Positions 33,143-44,774 of a DNA stretch of 64,000 nucleotides are shown one piece after another (the stretch's first letter is position 1; each line of letters begins with the position of its first letter). Source of the stretch: Phoma sp. XZ068. Lineage: Eukaryota > Ascomycota > Dothideomycetes > Pleosporales > Didymellaceae. Location: NCBI GenBank assembly GCA_004835665.1, contig RBKR01000027.1, forward strand, positions 62,001 to 126,000, in the 5' to 3' direction. Made by a program: the position numbers and the translations under genes. The notes beneath the pieces are model-generated. The model was not told the origin of the DNA, did not search any database, and was given only the letters and a program-made list of their open reading frames with translations.

Positions 33143-36075
33143 TTAAGCGCCCTGGTTTGTGATGAAGGGGCTTGCAAGCAGCTCATCAGCACTCGGCCGC
33201 TTCTCGTGGTCGATGAGGAAGGTTTGCGAAAGGAAGGCTCGAGCATCGTCGCCAGCGTTGTCGGGAATTGTAGGGCTAGCATCGCCACTGCCACCAATCT
33301 TGAAGATGGCCTGGAGTTGTGTCAAGCTTGGGTGAGGATGGCTTCCCGAGAACATCTCAACAATGAGACAGCCTAGCGACCAAATGTCGGCCTTCCGAGT
33401 GTATGCTGTCTGACGAACAACTTCGGGTGCCATCCAGAAGACGGAACCTTGGAGGGACACACGTTGAGCTCCCTTCTTGCTGCCGCCCAAGGTTGACTGT
33501 TCGATACGTTTTGAGATACCGAAATCAGAAATCTTAACAGAGCCCTTGTTGTCAACTAGGATGTTTGCACCCTTGATATCGCGATGAATGATGTCTCTTG
33601 AGTGTAGGTACGAGAGACCGGTGAGGATCTGACGCACAAAGTTCTGGATGAGTGACTCGCCCAGTGGTCCGTAGTTGACCAGCATAGTTGCAACTGATCC
33701 ACCCGGAACATACTCGAGGAAAATGTTAAGATGACTTTCGTCTGAGTTAGAGCCCAGGTATTGCACAATGTTCTTGTGCTTCAGCTCACGGAGAAGGCCA
33801 ATCTCGTGCTTCAGAGCCTCGACCATGTTGGTCTTCTTGTGGTCCATCTGTGATGTACCTGCTGCAGACGGAAGCTCGACTTGCTTAACAGCCATGAGCT
33901 CACCTGTGACGGCGTGCAGAGCGAGGTACACACTACCAAAGGAACCTTGTCCGATGAGCGCACCCTTCATATACTTGACGTTCTCCCATGAATCTTGTTC
34001 AAGGTATTCGGTCAGTTCATCATCGTATTCTTCGCCATCCTCAGCAATGGCCTCAGAGAGGCGCTTGTTGAGTGAGTCGCCGTTCTCGGTATTTTCGGTG
34101 CTGCTGCCCGCAAGACTGCTGCCACCGTCGTCAAAGTATGATTGCATTGTGGTGTTGCCATCTGGATCTGTGACGGCCAAAGTGTCTGAACCGCTCCCAT
34201 CACCGAATGAAACGTACGACTTCCGGTTGGGCTCCAATGGGGACTCTTCGTCAAGGGGTTCTAGTACTGACGACGCCATTGAATCGCGGTAGCCGTGTTG
34301 TGAGGGCAATCCAAGTCTCATTACCGAAAGGGGTCTCAAAGGTCGAGCCTGATTGCCGCCTTGGAGCCAGCTATCGGCAATAGAGGGAAGAGGTGGTGCA
34401 TCCCTCAGGCTAGAAGCTACGCTGAAGTTTGACGCCATTGAGAGGCGAGATGCAGCTTTACTCAAGCGACGGGAACGACGGACTGACATGCGAACCGTCT
34501 TGTCAATCTCATCTTTTTGAACATCCGGGAAGTAGGACGTCAGGTCAGAGGTGATCAGCTCACTGGGCGGTCGAGCGCCGTAGAATTGCTTCAGCTTGCG
34601 AGCACGTGCATGGTAGACTGGCGATCGTATAGAGTCGTCAGGCCCCTCCAGATTTTGTGCAGTTGAATTGATATGCCGCTCACGCTCTCTGGCGGACGCT
34701 GGCGAGAGCGGATAGCTGACAGCCGCAAGTGATTCGCCAGTCAGCTTTTCAATCTTGAGCTGACTCCTGTTGGTCGCGGGCACGTATATGTTCTGCGTTT
34801 GTTGGAAGTTCTGCTGTGCGTAGATACTGGCTGCAGCTGCGAGTTGTTCCTCGCTGGGTTCTCCAGCGTGCACTTTACGTAGAATCAAACGCCCTCGTTC
34901 GTGCCGGTTGGCGTCTTTGCAGAGCCTGAAAAGCTCGATGTCACTCAAGCGTTCAGCGAGTGATGGGTCTGGCTCGGCACTGTTGAGGATGTAAAAGCAG
35001 TAGTTCTTGACGTGTGCCTCGTTCAGGGTTCCTTTCCGCAGCGTCTTCAGCATCACGTCTTCGGCCGTCTTGCAACCCTCGATGTTGAGCACCGAGGTTC
35101 GGCCACCATCATAGATGACTCGAATGAAGGCTTTATCCTGCGGCAAAATCATACTGTTGGTAGCACTGTCAAGACTGGGACTGGCTCGCACATGGTTCGC
35201 GAAGCGAGCGGTTTGTGGAGTCTCGGTAGGCGTAGTCCGTTGGTTTGGTGCGTAGCGGGCGCTCAGAGGATGCGCACCGTACGTCTTGCCAGGTTCCTTG
35301 GGACTGTTCAGGCCTGCTTGACGTTGAGATCGGAGTCCACGGTTCTCTTGGTCGACCAATGGAGAGCTAGGTCGAGATGGAGACTTTGTGCCGTATGCAT
35401 AGCTCATCTCCGCCGTGGTGATTTGTCGTGACATGCGCTTCTCCGTCCGTGAGCTCAAGGGAACTGCCCGAGTGGCAGAGTGCAATGGCCGTGGCGAGCC
35501 AGAAGGTGGGTTGTAGGCGGAGTTATCGAGAGTAGCTAGTGATTGTCTGTTCGATACCCGTCGCGAGGCCTTTTTGAATTCTTTGTTTCGCAGCTGCTTC
35601 GCTTGTGAACCGATGCGGACGCGATCGCCCACTTTCTTGATGCCCATGTCTCGCAGATGCGTCTGGTCCATCTCCATCAAGTTCTCGCCGTTGATGTTGT
35701 TTTCTAGACCAGTTAGTGTTTGCTTGACAGCGGGGCAGACAAAGATGGCGTACTTCGGAACAGCTCGATGTACTGGGCACAGTTGATGCTCTTCAGCCAA
35801 TCGATGACGCGGTCTTCGTCCCAATTTCTACACAAGTCAGCCCTGTTGGGTCTCAAGCCAGAAGCAGGGACAGCATACCGGACGGCATCGGGAGCGTCGT
35901 AGATTTCCGAGAACTCGGACTCGGTGGGCGAAGCGAACATGGTCTGGTCTGTCCGCGCGTTCGTGGTGTGTGTGCGGTAGTTGTTCATGGTGGTGTTGTA
36001 CTGAGATGTTGGCTGCGAGGGGCCTCCGCCCAGCGACGGCGTAGGGTAGGGAGACTTTGCAGCAAGCATGGCCAT
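33143..36075 (-). CDS. STE11: MAP kinase kinase kinase Ste11
   Basis: Exons (minus strand) 36075-35879, 35827-35754 and 35703-33143 give 943 residues. Two introns interrupt the SAM domain (NWDEDRVIDWLKSINCAQYI joined to NNINGENLMEMD, residues about 66-130), which binds the Ste50 adaptor in yeasts. A Ras-associating domain follows (KAFIRVIYDGGRTSVLNIEG, residues about 280-370). The C-terminal kinase (residues about 660-935) has GQGSFGSV, the VAIK-type lysine in MAVKQVE, HRDIKGANILVD, DFGISKR and an APE motif. Order and length fit the Ste11/SteC/Byr2 MAPKKK. It should act upstream of the pheromone/filamentation and osmotic MAP kinase pathways. Its long upstream region (36076-37793) is shared with the divergent DUF7514 gene. 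Confidence 0.96.
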
Positions 36076-37793
36076 GTCTGGAGCGCGGCGGAACCGAGCT
36101 GGTCGGGGGTGGGGGGAATTAGGCGATCGAAGTGCGGTCGTCGATGTTGATTATCATATGCACATCATGTACGTGACGTCGATAGCGGCGGTACTCTGCT
36201 GGGTGGTCGTGGTCGTGGTCGTGGGCGTGGTGCTGGAGCGGGCCAGGGTCCTCGGCGGCGGTGGAGTCGTTGCACGTTGCACGAGGCGGTTTGTACGTGG
36301 GAGCCGGCACAGGTGCTTGTAGAGCAGCTGCGCGAGGCGGGCAGGCAGTGGTTCGGCGGCGAGGTGAAGGGCGGCGCTGACTGGCGAGGAGGGGCGCGCG
36401 GTGGTGCAGCTGCAGGGCTCGTCTCGGTCGTGGTTGGGCACGGGGGTCGGCGTGGGGTCTCAGCAGCCTTTATTGCAGCGCCTGCCTCCCCGGAATGCTG
36501 GGGCAAAGGAGATGAGAGTCAGCAACAAGACGGCCGTCTCGCTGGCAAGACAGACGGGTGTTGCGCTGGGGAGGAGAGGACGCTCGTACGGCCGGGCGCC
36601 GTGGGCGAGTGCGCTAGTGAGCGCTTTGAAACGACGTGAAACACGCGAAGTCGGGCCCTGCAAGTGCTCTCGCCGCCCGCCAACACGAGCATCACCCGCT
36701 GGCGAGGCATTGTGCCTCACCCGGTAATATCGTCTCCCAGCATCGTCCGGCCGCGTATAATTACGATGCGCGCGTCTCTTGCGAGAATGGGCTTCAGTCT
36801 GGCAATGCCGTCCACGACCAAGCACTGCCGTGCCGCGCCCTACTCCACCGCCGTGTCTGCTGCCAGCCCGGCGTGCCCGCTCCATGTCTCAGCTGCAGGC
36901 AACCGGCAGCAGAGCCTCAGCCATTGGAACGTTGCTCACGCTGATTTGTCTCTACATAGCCGCCGTTTCAAGCGCAAGGCTGCTTGTCCCCTGGCAATGG
37001 CAAGCTATAGACTCCTATCAACCCCTTCACTCATGCTTGCCGGCTGGCCGTGCTGAAGCCTCAGATCCTGGGGGCGCAGTGATGCGAACAAGCATCTGCC
37101 GGCACGGAGCTCGTACGTCGAAACAAAAACGTGCAAACAAAGTGGGACTGCGCCGTCATCAGTGCTCGCTGCGTATTTATACCAACAGCACAGCAACAGC
37201 GCTGCAAGCATGGCGCCACAGACAATACTGGATAAACAAACAGACCTCCCGCTGCGATTCAGCATTAGGCATGAACGGTAGGGTCTTGGTGTCGTCAAAG
37301 ACCGATGACCACCCCGGCGCGGCAACGATCGTGCAGGTTTAGACTGGGAAACAAGACTGCGGCCATGTTTAGCAAAATGACGCACTGCTCCTGCAGAAGC
37401 AGCAATGATCGTTCATACAAGCTGCATACCTAGAGCAATGCACATGCGAACTGCTGCTCGTGCCCAGTGAATACTCGGACCTTTATTCTGTACTACTGAC
37501 AGCTTGTTGCTTTATCTGGCTGTCGTTTGCAACCCGTCTGCCTCGTGCAAGTCAGACGTCACATCAGGCGCCGGATCGCTCAGCCGGCCGTCTTTGCGAC
37601 AGCTCCAAGTACATCACCACGCCCACCCATCATTGCGATTCCCGTCGACCCAAATTCGACTACAATTTGCATGGGAGAATCCAAGCTAGATCAGCGCTTG
37701 TCGTTGCGCTCCACAACGACATCCGTTTGACGTACCGCTAGACACAACTTACAGCGCACTAGACCACCTCATTGGCTTCCAGCGTTTGACAAG
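36076..37793. promoter_or_regulatory. 1.7-kb divergent intergenic region between STE11 and the DUF7514 gene
   Basis: No coding sequence is convincing despite long overlapping frames on both strands. GGTCGT repeats lie at about 36205-36228. The size suggests long 5' leaders or complex promoters, which are common for signalling genes in filamentous fungi. Confidence 0.5.
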
Positions 37794-39689
37794 ATGGACT
37801 ACGACAGATATCGCAACACATCTTACAATGACTACGATCCTCGTGACCCACGAGCATACGGATCCTCGTACAACCACGATGCACCACATCATGTTCCGCT
37901 CCGAGGACGGTCACGCTCGACGTCCAACGCTGCTTCAGATGGGTTTACCCAGCCTGTTCAGCAACCGCTCAAGAGTGCTATTGGCAACGCCTTCGACCAG
38001 TCAGACGCAGCAAGGACAGTCGATCCTGAACTCATCGCCCAAATAGCAGCCGAGGTTAAGAAGTCGGTGCTTGATGAGATCAAACAGAGTGGCATTGCTG
38101 GCACAAACTCAGTTCAGCCTGGTCAAGCTCCGCCGCAACAACACATCCCGCCTTCGCCAGATTCTACCAGCGCGTCGTTCCCCACGCGAAACGTTTATAC
38201 GCCGCCGTCACCCTCCTATCAGGACGTCCCTGGGCCACAACCAGCTGCCCAAGATCGACCTAGTCGCGAATCGACCTTTGACGGCAACACTGACGATTCC
38301 CCAACACCTCGATACAGTTCTAGCGCGCCTATTGATATTCCACGACGAGATCGAGCACCTGAACGACCGGCTCCCTCGGCGAGGATGGCGACTGACGATT
38401 TCACACCCATCGAGAAGATGTGGCAACGCCTGTTTGACCCGGAAGGCCAGCCTCTACCGCGCCTTGGCGAGTTTCTTCGTGGCCTTGCCATGCACTTGGT
38501 AGGTAGAACTTGTTCATGACACAACATACGAGGCTCACGGGAATGTGCAGATCGAAGACTACGAACCGAAGAGAAGCCTTGTCATCTCACCTGCGAAAAT
38601 GCGAAAGTTCTACGAAGACGTCAAGGTACCAGACGAGATCTACCCTTGGCAATGTGAGTCTATTCGTCCAGCTTATGCCATTCTCAGGGCCGTTGTCACT
38701 AACAGCAATTAGCGGTATTCGGAGAGCTACCTTACTCCGCGCTATCCAAGGTGTACCAAAGCATGCGTTGCCAGCACCACCTTATCCAAGAGCACCCTGC
38801 AGAGCTGCCTTCCATTCCCGCCTTAACCCCACAGGGCTTCGAAGAATGGATGACTATCATGATTTTGGCCTACCCGGATACCGAGTATGAGCGAATAACA
38901 AAGGCTGTGTTGGACATGCCTATCAGCAATGCGGACAATGTCAAGGAAAGGTTCCCCAAAGAACTCCCTCGGCGCATGTTTCCAAGGAATGAGAATATGC
39001 AAGCGCAACAAAGGTGTGCCGCGAACCTGTCCGCTGAAGGTGTTGGACCGCTCCGCAATGCCCCAAGTTTCCCTCCACCACCGCCACCACCACCATCTAA
39101 ATTCGAGAGCAGCGCAAGTGGTCCAAGCTTAGAGCGTGAACGTAGTCCATACGGTGGGCAGCCTGACATGAAGAGCTCTGACTCGGAAGGCGAACACCAA
39201 ACAGGGTTTGTTCCAATTGAGCGCCAGAGAAAGCCTTACTCGACCATACCAAGTGGCGGCAAGGTGTATGATGATCTATCCCAGAGCACACACTCTGACA
39301 CCACCTCAACCGGCCAGCGTAGACGCGCACGGTCGACTGCAAATCAAAGCCAGTGGGCACCACCACCACCAAGTGACACGTACGACCATCAACAATCGCG
39401 ATCGAGCACCCGTCGGACTCGAAGTCCCAGCTTCTCAGGCTACGGCACGTACTCCGAAGGCAATATAAATGATGTACCTGCTAGCTACTATTCGTCTAAC
39501 CTGCACAACGTCCAAGATGACGCGCGCCGCCGCAGCAGAGATGAAGATCTGAGAAGGCACAGTCGTCACAGGCGAGGCACCGTGGGGACAGACAGCTCGT
39601 ATGATCCGCAGCCGCGTGGAAGTTATGACGACTACCGCGCGGGTGCTAGTGGGTACGAAGATAGAGGGTACGACTTCCGTCGCTATTGA
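37794..39689 (+). CDS. DUF7514-type protein with disordered, arginine/serine-rich ends
   Basis: Exons 37794-38498, 38551-38653 and 38713-39689 give 594 residues. The middle part, spanning both introns (EKMWQRLFDPEGQPLPRLGE, EDYEPKRSLVISPAKM, FEEWMTIMILAYPDTEYERI), is the conserved domain I associate with the fungal DUF7514 family. The ends are low complexity: RDPRAYGSSYNHD at the start, then a poly-proline run (SFPPPPPPPPSK) and RRRSRDEDLRRHSRHRRG near the C-terminus. Such composition suggests a scaffold or RNA/cytoskeleton-associated protein, but function is unknown. It is transcribed away from STE11 and converges on nothing, since RFC5 follows in the same direction. Confidence 0.8.
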
Positions 39690-40049
39690 GCGATAATCCC
39701 CGATCGCCAATCGAGGCACCGCTTATGAAGAACGATGCTACGAATTATGTTATAATGTCGTTCATATTCGCTTTCCATTGTCATTGGAGTTACACACGCA
39801 TTATTTTTACTGGATACCCTTCTTTCGCTGTATGTTAGTAGTCTGTTCTCCAATAGTCATAGACGTTGAGAATCGGGCACGCTCTGTGACCATAAACGAT
39901 TGAGCGAATAGTCAATTGCATTTTGTCGATTCTCGCGTATCTCGAACGTCTGGACAATATTAACACGACTATGACTGAACTGGTGGAAAAGCTGATATGC
40001 CACACCCTAGAAATGATAGGTGAAAGGTGGTCATAGCGCCAGCCACTTA

Positions 40050-40055
40050 ACGCGT
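40050..40055. promoter_or_regulatory. MCB box (distal)
   Basis: ACGCGT, the binding site of the MBF cell-cycle factor in yeasts, about 70 bases before the RFC5 start codon. Confidence 0.6.
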
Positions 40056-40068
40056 AGGAGAAGTCGCG

Positions 40069-40074
40069 ACGCGT
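40069..40074. promoter_or_regulatory. MCB box (proximal)
   Basis: A second ACGCGT, 14 bases after the first and about 50 bases before the RFC5 start. Paired MCB boxes are typical of G1/S-induced replication genes. Confidence 0.6.
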
Positions 40075-40125
40075 CGAAGCTTCAACCTCATCAGTTTTAC
40101 GACTTCCCCACATTACAACATCGAC

Positions 40126-41353
40126 ATGGCTCTTCTCGTAGACAAACACAGACCCCGCAACCTTGAAGCATTGAATTACCACCCAGAGCTGTCTGAGCGC
40201 CTCAGAGCTCTTGTAAGTGCTGCCAACAGACATGCCCTTTTCTAGTACTGACAATTCGGCTTTGCAGGCACAAAGCGGCGATTTCCCTCATCTCCTCGTT
40301 TACGGTCCGTCCGGTGCAGGCAAGAAGACTCGAATTGTTGCAACGCTCAAGGAGTTGTACGGGCCCGGTGTAGAAAAGATTAAAATCGATGCCCGTGTCT
40401 TTCAAACGACCACGAACCGCAAGCTCGAATTCAACATTGTCGCATCCGTATACCACCTCGAGATTACACCTTCAGATGTCGGCAACTACGACAGAGTAGT
40501 CGTGCAGGACCTGCTCAAGGAGGTGGCGCAAACGCAACAGGTTGACCTAAGTGCAAAGCAGCGCTTCAAGGTCGTCGTGATCAATGAGGCTGACCATTTG
40601 ACGCGAGATGCGCAAGCCGCCTTGAGGAGGACCATGGAGAAATACAGCCCCAACCTACGCCTAATCCTGCTGGCGAACTCCACAAGCAACATCATCGCAC
40701 CCATTCGCAGTAGAACACTGCTGGTGAGAGTTGCAGCACCGACTGAGGTTGAAATTTGCGAGGTTCTGAGAACAGTAGGGAAGAAGGAAGGATGGGCAGA
40801 GGTCGCACCTCTCAACGAGCGGATTGCGAGGGAAAGCGGGAGAAATCTGCGGAAAGCCTTACTTATGTTCGAGGCTGTTCACGCGCAGAAGTACGTACGC
40901 CAGTTCAACCCATCAAAGGCTGCGACTAACCATGGACAGCGAAAAAGTGACAGACCAAACACATATTCCACCTCCCGACTGGGAAGCGCTCATCGAGCAG
41001 ATCGCACGGCAGGTTGTTGAAGAACGAAGTCCGCAGAGACTACTGCAGGTCCGCGCCTCGCTCTACGATCTCCTCTCGCACTGCATCGATTCGACCACAA
41101 TCATCAAAACGCTCACCTGGAAGCTGATACCGAAGACGGACGACGCGCTCAAGCCGGAGGTCATAAAGTGGGCTGCCTTCTATGAACATCGATGCAAGAT
41201 GGGCAGCAAGCAGATCTTCCATCTAGAGGCATTTGTTGCAAAGTACATGCGACTGTACGAGAGGTATGCAGTGCTCTTCGATTGCATGGATAACAAGACC
41301 ACGACGCTAATGTTTGCAGCTACTCCATGGGTATTGATTTCGATTCTACGTAA
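40126..41353 (+). CDS. RFC5: Replication factor C subunit 5 (clamp loader small subunit)
   Basis: Exons 40126-40212, 40268-40890, 40940-41263 and 41320-41353 give 355 residues, matching the usual length of yeast Rfc5/human RFC3. It belongs to the AAA+ clamp loader that opens PCNA at primer ends. The Walker A region is YGPSGAGKKTR, the form specific to this subunit. The Walker B position reads VVINEADHLT, followed by AQAALRRTMEKYSPNLRLIL. The sensor and SRC-type IRSRTLLVRV motif is present. The C-terminal collar ends KQIFHLEAFVAKYMRLYE and SYSMGIDFDST after the last intron. Introns are 49-56 bases. The promoter carries two MCB boxes, consistent with G1/S control. Confidence 0.96.
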
Positions 41354-41592
41354 TGAATGGATTAAACGACCATTGCAATAGCTAAAATTCGCCAATTGAG
41401 CGTTTCATTACAGAATTGCACACAGCAGAAGGCGTTCGGCGCTTGGTCGGGGAGACGCTAGTGACGTCAACGCGTCGAAAGGCATTGAGCTTTACCACAG
41501 CACCAAATCCAACCAACAGCTTACATTCACCTCCATCCATTTGCTCCAATCTCGTGTCCTACATAACCCCAGATCACAATCACTTCTCTACC
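41354..41592. promoter_or_regulatory. Promoter of small hydrophilic protein gene
   Basis: A short spacer holding a palindromic CRE followed at once by an MCB box (41462-41475). Confidence 0.5.
41462..41475. promoter_or_regulatory. CRE palindrome joined to MCB box
   Basis: TGACGTCA (41462-41469) is directly followed by ACGCGT (41470-41475), about 120 bases upstream of the next start codon. TGACGTCA is the site of CREB/ATF-type bZIP factors. Confidence 0.55.
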
Positions 41593-42014
41593 ATGTCTTC
41601 AAGCCTTATGGACACCGAGAAGGGCGGCGAGCAGACCCAATACGAAGCCGAGCACTCGGACATGCTTCCCCATAAAAGGGAAGCCGGTCAACTAGGTGGT
41701 ACATATCCCTACAAACCCTATGCAGATCAACGCAAATCTGACACATGACCGCAGCTTCAGCAGTACAGGGCGCAAGCACAGAGCAGCCCACGCAGATCGA
41801 CAACAACAAGTCCACCGAGCCCAACACGCAAGGCGTCACTCCTGCAGACAAGATCCGCTACGGCCAGAGTATTCAGGAGGGCGGCATGGGCGGCAAGACG
41901 AATACGACGACGGGTGAGGTGGATAAGGCGACGGATGACGATAGCGCGGCAAAGGCGAGGAGGGAACAGGGTTACGGGGGTGCGAAGGACATGGATCGCA
42001 ACATTGGAGCTTGA
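41593..42014 (+). CDS. Small hydrophilic protein, stress-type, unknown family
   Basis: Exons 41593-41698 and 41761-42014 give 119 residues. The product is strongly hydrophilic, rich in Gly, Thr, Lys, Asp and Gln, with no signal peptide or membrane segment (ADKIRYGQSIQEGGMGGK, AKARREQGYGGAKDMD). It resembles short disordered stress proteins of filamentous ascomycetes in composition, but no named family is claimed. The second exon also has an in-frame ATG at 41745, so an 89-residue intronless version is possible. The donor at 41699 (GTACAT) is preferred over 41696. The CRE in its promoter would fit stress control. Confidence 0.65.
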
Positions 42015-42286
42015 ACAATGCAGGATGACAGCTCCTTGCAGAGTTCGTGATGCAAGAATACCAAATAACGTAAATTGTAATGGCCGACTGAATAAGTTGA
42101 GTTGACGAATTCCCTATCTTACAGCTATTTGTATGTCCGGATGCCATGTTGAGTTCCCGTCTATTATCCCAAACGCCTACGCTATGCAAGCAAACATGAT
42201 ATATCTATCTCTCAAGGATGTCTGAGTAGAGAAGCTCCAGAACGTACATGGAACGCATTAATCTCCCGTTTCCTGCCCTGCCCACC

Positions 42287-43913
42287 TCAGCGATTAGCAG
42301 CATCATCAGCCCTCCCCTCCGCTTTTGCTAACTTCCTCGCCAGGTTTCTCTCCCTGTGAATCAAATCTCCCAGCGCATCTCCACCCCTCGACTTAATCGC
42401 ACCAACACCAATAGCATCGCTTACACTCTCGCTGGTACCAGGGATGCGTGCCCGTCCACCGCCCCAGGCACCCAGACCCCAGATTCCTTTCTGGCTGCTG
42501 CTGACGATGCTGCCCGGTCCATGAGCGTACATGGACACCCGTTGTACGCGGCGAAGTTTCTGCAGTCCGTAGATGGCGACCAGCGTGCCGAAGACGGTGC
42601 ACCACGCGGAAACGCCGTAGAATCCAAAGTCGGTTTCTTCGATGAAATTCTTCAGATTCATGCCGTAGAGCGCGGCGACAAAGGTGCCGGCTGTGATGGC
42701 AAGGGTGAGGATGGAGAACTTGAGGTCCAGGAGCATGAGCGAGTTGCGGTTTGCGTCGAGAATGGCTTTGACGCTGGATATTGTTAGTTGAACAAATATG
42801 GTGACGACAAGGAAGGCAAGGTGTGACATACATTTCTTCAGTGTTGCGGATAGAAGAGACCAGGTTTTCGGCTGCTTGGACGATTTCATCCGCAACTTTG
42901 TGGTACGATTCCAACAGCATCTCGACCTCAGTGTGATCGTCCTCCTCTCTTGTCTTGCCCTCGGCCTTTTCGCTGAGGTACATCGCGCTTAGGTCATCAT
43001 CCGCTTCAAGTAGCTCTTCCAGCGCATTCCTGACCAATCGAGCCTTCTGCTCAAAGCTACCAAGTTTTTTGGAATAGATGAGCAGGTATCGCAGCTTATC
43101 GCGGTCAATGTCTTCCTCGAGCTCGCGCAGCACGCGCACAACAGGCTCGCTAACACCCTCGAATTCCTTCTCGAGCGAGAGCGTTACGCTGATTAGCACG
43201 GCTTCGAGGGCGCGGAACTCGTAGGCCAGCGTGCCGTTTGCGACGGATTCTTTCTGGCGCAACTTCAGGTCCAGGTCGTACATGAAGACGCTCTGCGATT
43301 TGGAGTCGGTGGTGCCGTAGGCGTCGAAGACGAGGACGCGGTTGTGCTTAAGTAGGACACGGAGGTTCAGAAGGTTGATGAGGATAGCAGATGGGCGGAC
43401 GAGGATGTGGGGGAGGAGCGACGAGTCGATTTTGCGCAGGTCTCGTGGGAGCAGGCCGTACTTTGCGATCAGCTCGCTCTTCTTGAATTCTCCGCTGACG
43501 AGCGTCACATTGCCATGCTCGTCCAGCTCGGTGCAGCGCATCTTCAACTCGTTGGCGGTACGCATCATGCGTCCTAAGCTACCCCCGTATCCTGTGCCGC
43601 TTGTTGGGCCATCATCGGCGCTGTTCGACGGCGGCACGGGCGGTTGTAGAAGCCCTCGCGCATGCGCATGCTGTTTCTTCTTCCTGAAGATGCTGTGCCA
43701 CGCACTGCTTGGCCCAGACGTCGAGAAGCTGCGCGCACTTGACAGAGAAGGCTTCGGTATGCATGTCTGTGGCTGTATGGAGGTGCGACGCTGCCTCTTC
43801 AGGCCGGCGCATTGCGCTGCAGGCGATTCAAACGCATGCTGGACCTGGGCGCGCAGAAAGCTCAGGACCGACGGCGATGGAACGGCGACTGTGCGAAGCA
43901 GGTTCGGCTGCAT
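42287..43913 (-). CDS. MRS2: Mitochondrial inner-membrane magnesium channel Mrs2/Lpe10
   Basis: Exons (minus strand) 43913-42832 and 42773-42287 give 522 residues. The first 80 residues are rich in Arg, Ser and Ala with no acidic patch, as in a mitochondrial presequence. The core has the CorA/Mrs2 pattern: LLPRDLRKID, the coiled LEALEEDID-type region, NTEEIVKAILDANRN across the intron, then two membrane helices. The signature YGMN follows the first helix (FVAALYGMNLKNF), so it is a magnesium-transporting member. The C-terminal tail is basic and matrix-facing. The small 184-base divergent promoter is shared with the DUF1115 gene. Confidence 0.94.
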
Positions 43914-44097
43914 GTCTCTCCGTTGGCAGGAATATGTCGTTCGTTATCGTCGAGCCATATAGTCTGCTCCGTGGTTGGCTTGTTGCTGTCAACTTTCGCG
44001 ACCGCTGTTAGGAAAATCTGGGCTCGTTGACTGACGTCACGTGCGATACGCGTCTTCACACGTTCAAGTGCACCCTAGTCCACACCAGTGCACTAAC
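43914..44097. promoter_or_regulatory. Short divergent promoter between MRS2 and the DUF1115 gene
   Basis: Only 184 bases separate the start codons. The overlapping CRE/E-box at 44032-44043 is its most obvious element. Confidence 0.65.
44032..44043. promoter_or_regulatory. CRE overlapping an E-box
   Basis: TGACGTCA overlaps CACGTG in the 12-base string TGACGTCACGTG. The first is a bZIP/CREB-ATF site, the second a bHLH site. Its place in a 184-base divergent promoter makes a role in both genes likely. Confidence 0.55.
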
Positions 44098-44493
44098 ATG
44101 ACCTCGACACCACTATACAACGCTCTGATTCGCACACATCATATTACATCGCGCAAGAAGGTTGCCAAACTGCGCGCTGCAGCTTCGAATCACAATGTTT
44201 ACGCTCTACTACGCTATGGAGGGTGTCCAGGCGTGATGTACTGTCAAGGCTCTGAGCCAGGAGTGCGAGACTGGGTTGCAGATGTTCAGAGATTACGCTA
44301 CAAAGACTTCCAGTTAGTTAAAAAGCCTGCAGAGAAGGAAACGGAAGGCCAAACAACCAACAGCAAGGTCCCTTATGGCAAGCTAGAAGAGCTGGATACT
44401 GTAAAGGAGTTTGGGGCACAGATGGAGAGCTTTGGTGTCTGGAACTGGTGGAGGGTTGGCATGGGCTATCAAAAAGCTGAATCGCAGCCTTGA
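44098..44493 (+). CDS. DUF1115-domain protein
   Basis: A single-exon gene of 131 residues. YGGCPGVMYCQGSEPGVRDW and VQRLRYKDFQLV are characteristic of DUF1115, the domain found after RWD domains in RWDD2-like proteins and shared with the Prp3 C-terminus. Here it stands alone, as in many fungal proteins. Molecular role is unknown. The ATG at 44098 has A at -3. No signal peptide or membrane segment is present. Confidence 0.75.
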   Translation: MTSTPLYNALIRTHHITSRKKVAKLRAAASNHNVYALLRYGGCPGVMYCQGSEPGVRDWVADVQRLRYKDFQLVKKPAEKETEGQTTNSKVPYGKLEELDTVKEFGAQMESFGVWNWWRVGMGYQKAESQP

Positions 44494-44774
44494 TGGTTGA
44501 ATCATGTGCTTCGCACACTTCACCAAACAGCTATTGCGTTGACAACATATTGACGAGCGAGCAACTGCGCAAATGGCGAATGGTTCGGGTACATACCAAC
44601 GGGCAGCAACACCGCACCATGTATTCATCATGAGATGCTTCTTGAGCCACATTGATAGCTTGGCCAGGATAACAACGATGTCTATGCCAGGCACTACTTC
44701 TCTCCGCAAGGTCGCGTTCGTCTACAATAGCGAAGCCAGCTCGACTCGAACACTTCCCTGGTCGTTCACACGTG
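44494..44774. other. Spacer before the hydrolase pseudogene
   Basis: Short frames only. The original start of the pseudogene probably lay at its right edge. Confidence 0.4.

Larger units (their letters stand above)
39690..40125. promoter_or_regulatory. RFC5 upstream region
   Basis: A 436-base spacer with the 3' UTR of the DUF7514 gene and the RFC5 promoter, including two MCB boxes listed separately. Confidence 0.6.

Noticed and set aside
43342..43962. 206-codon plus-strand frame
   Set aside because: It is antisense to MRS2 exon 1, whose protein is clearly recognisable.
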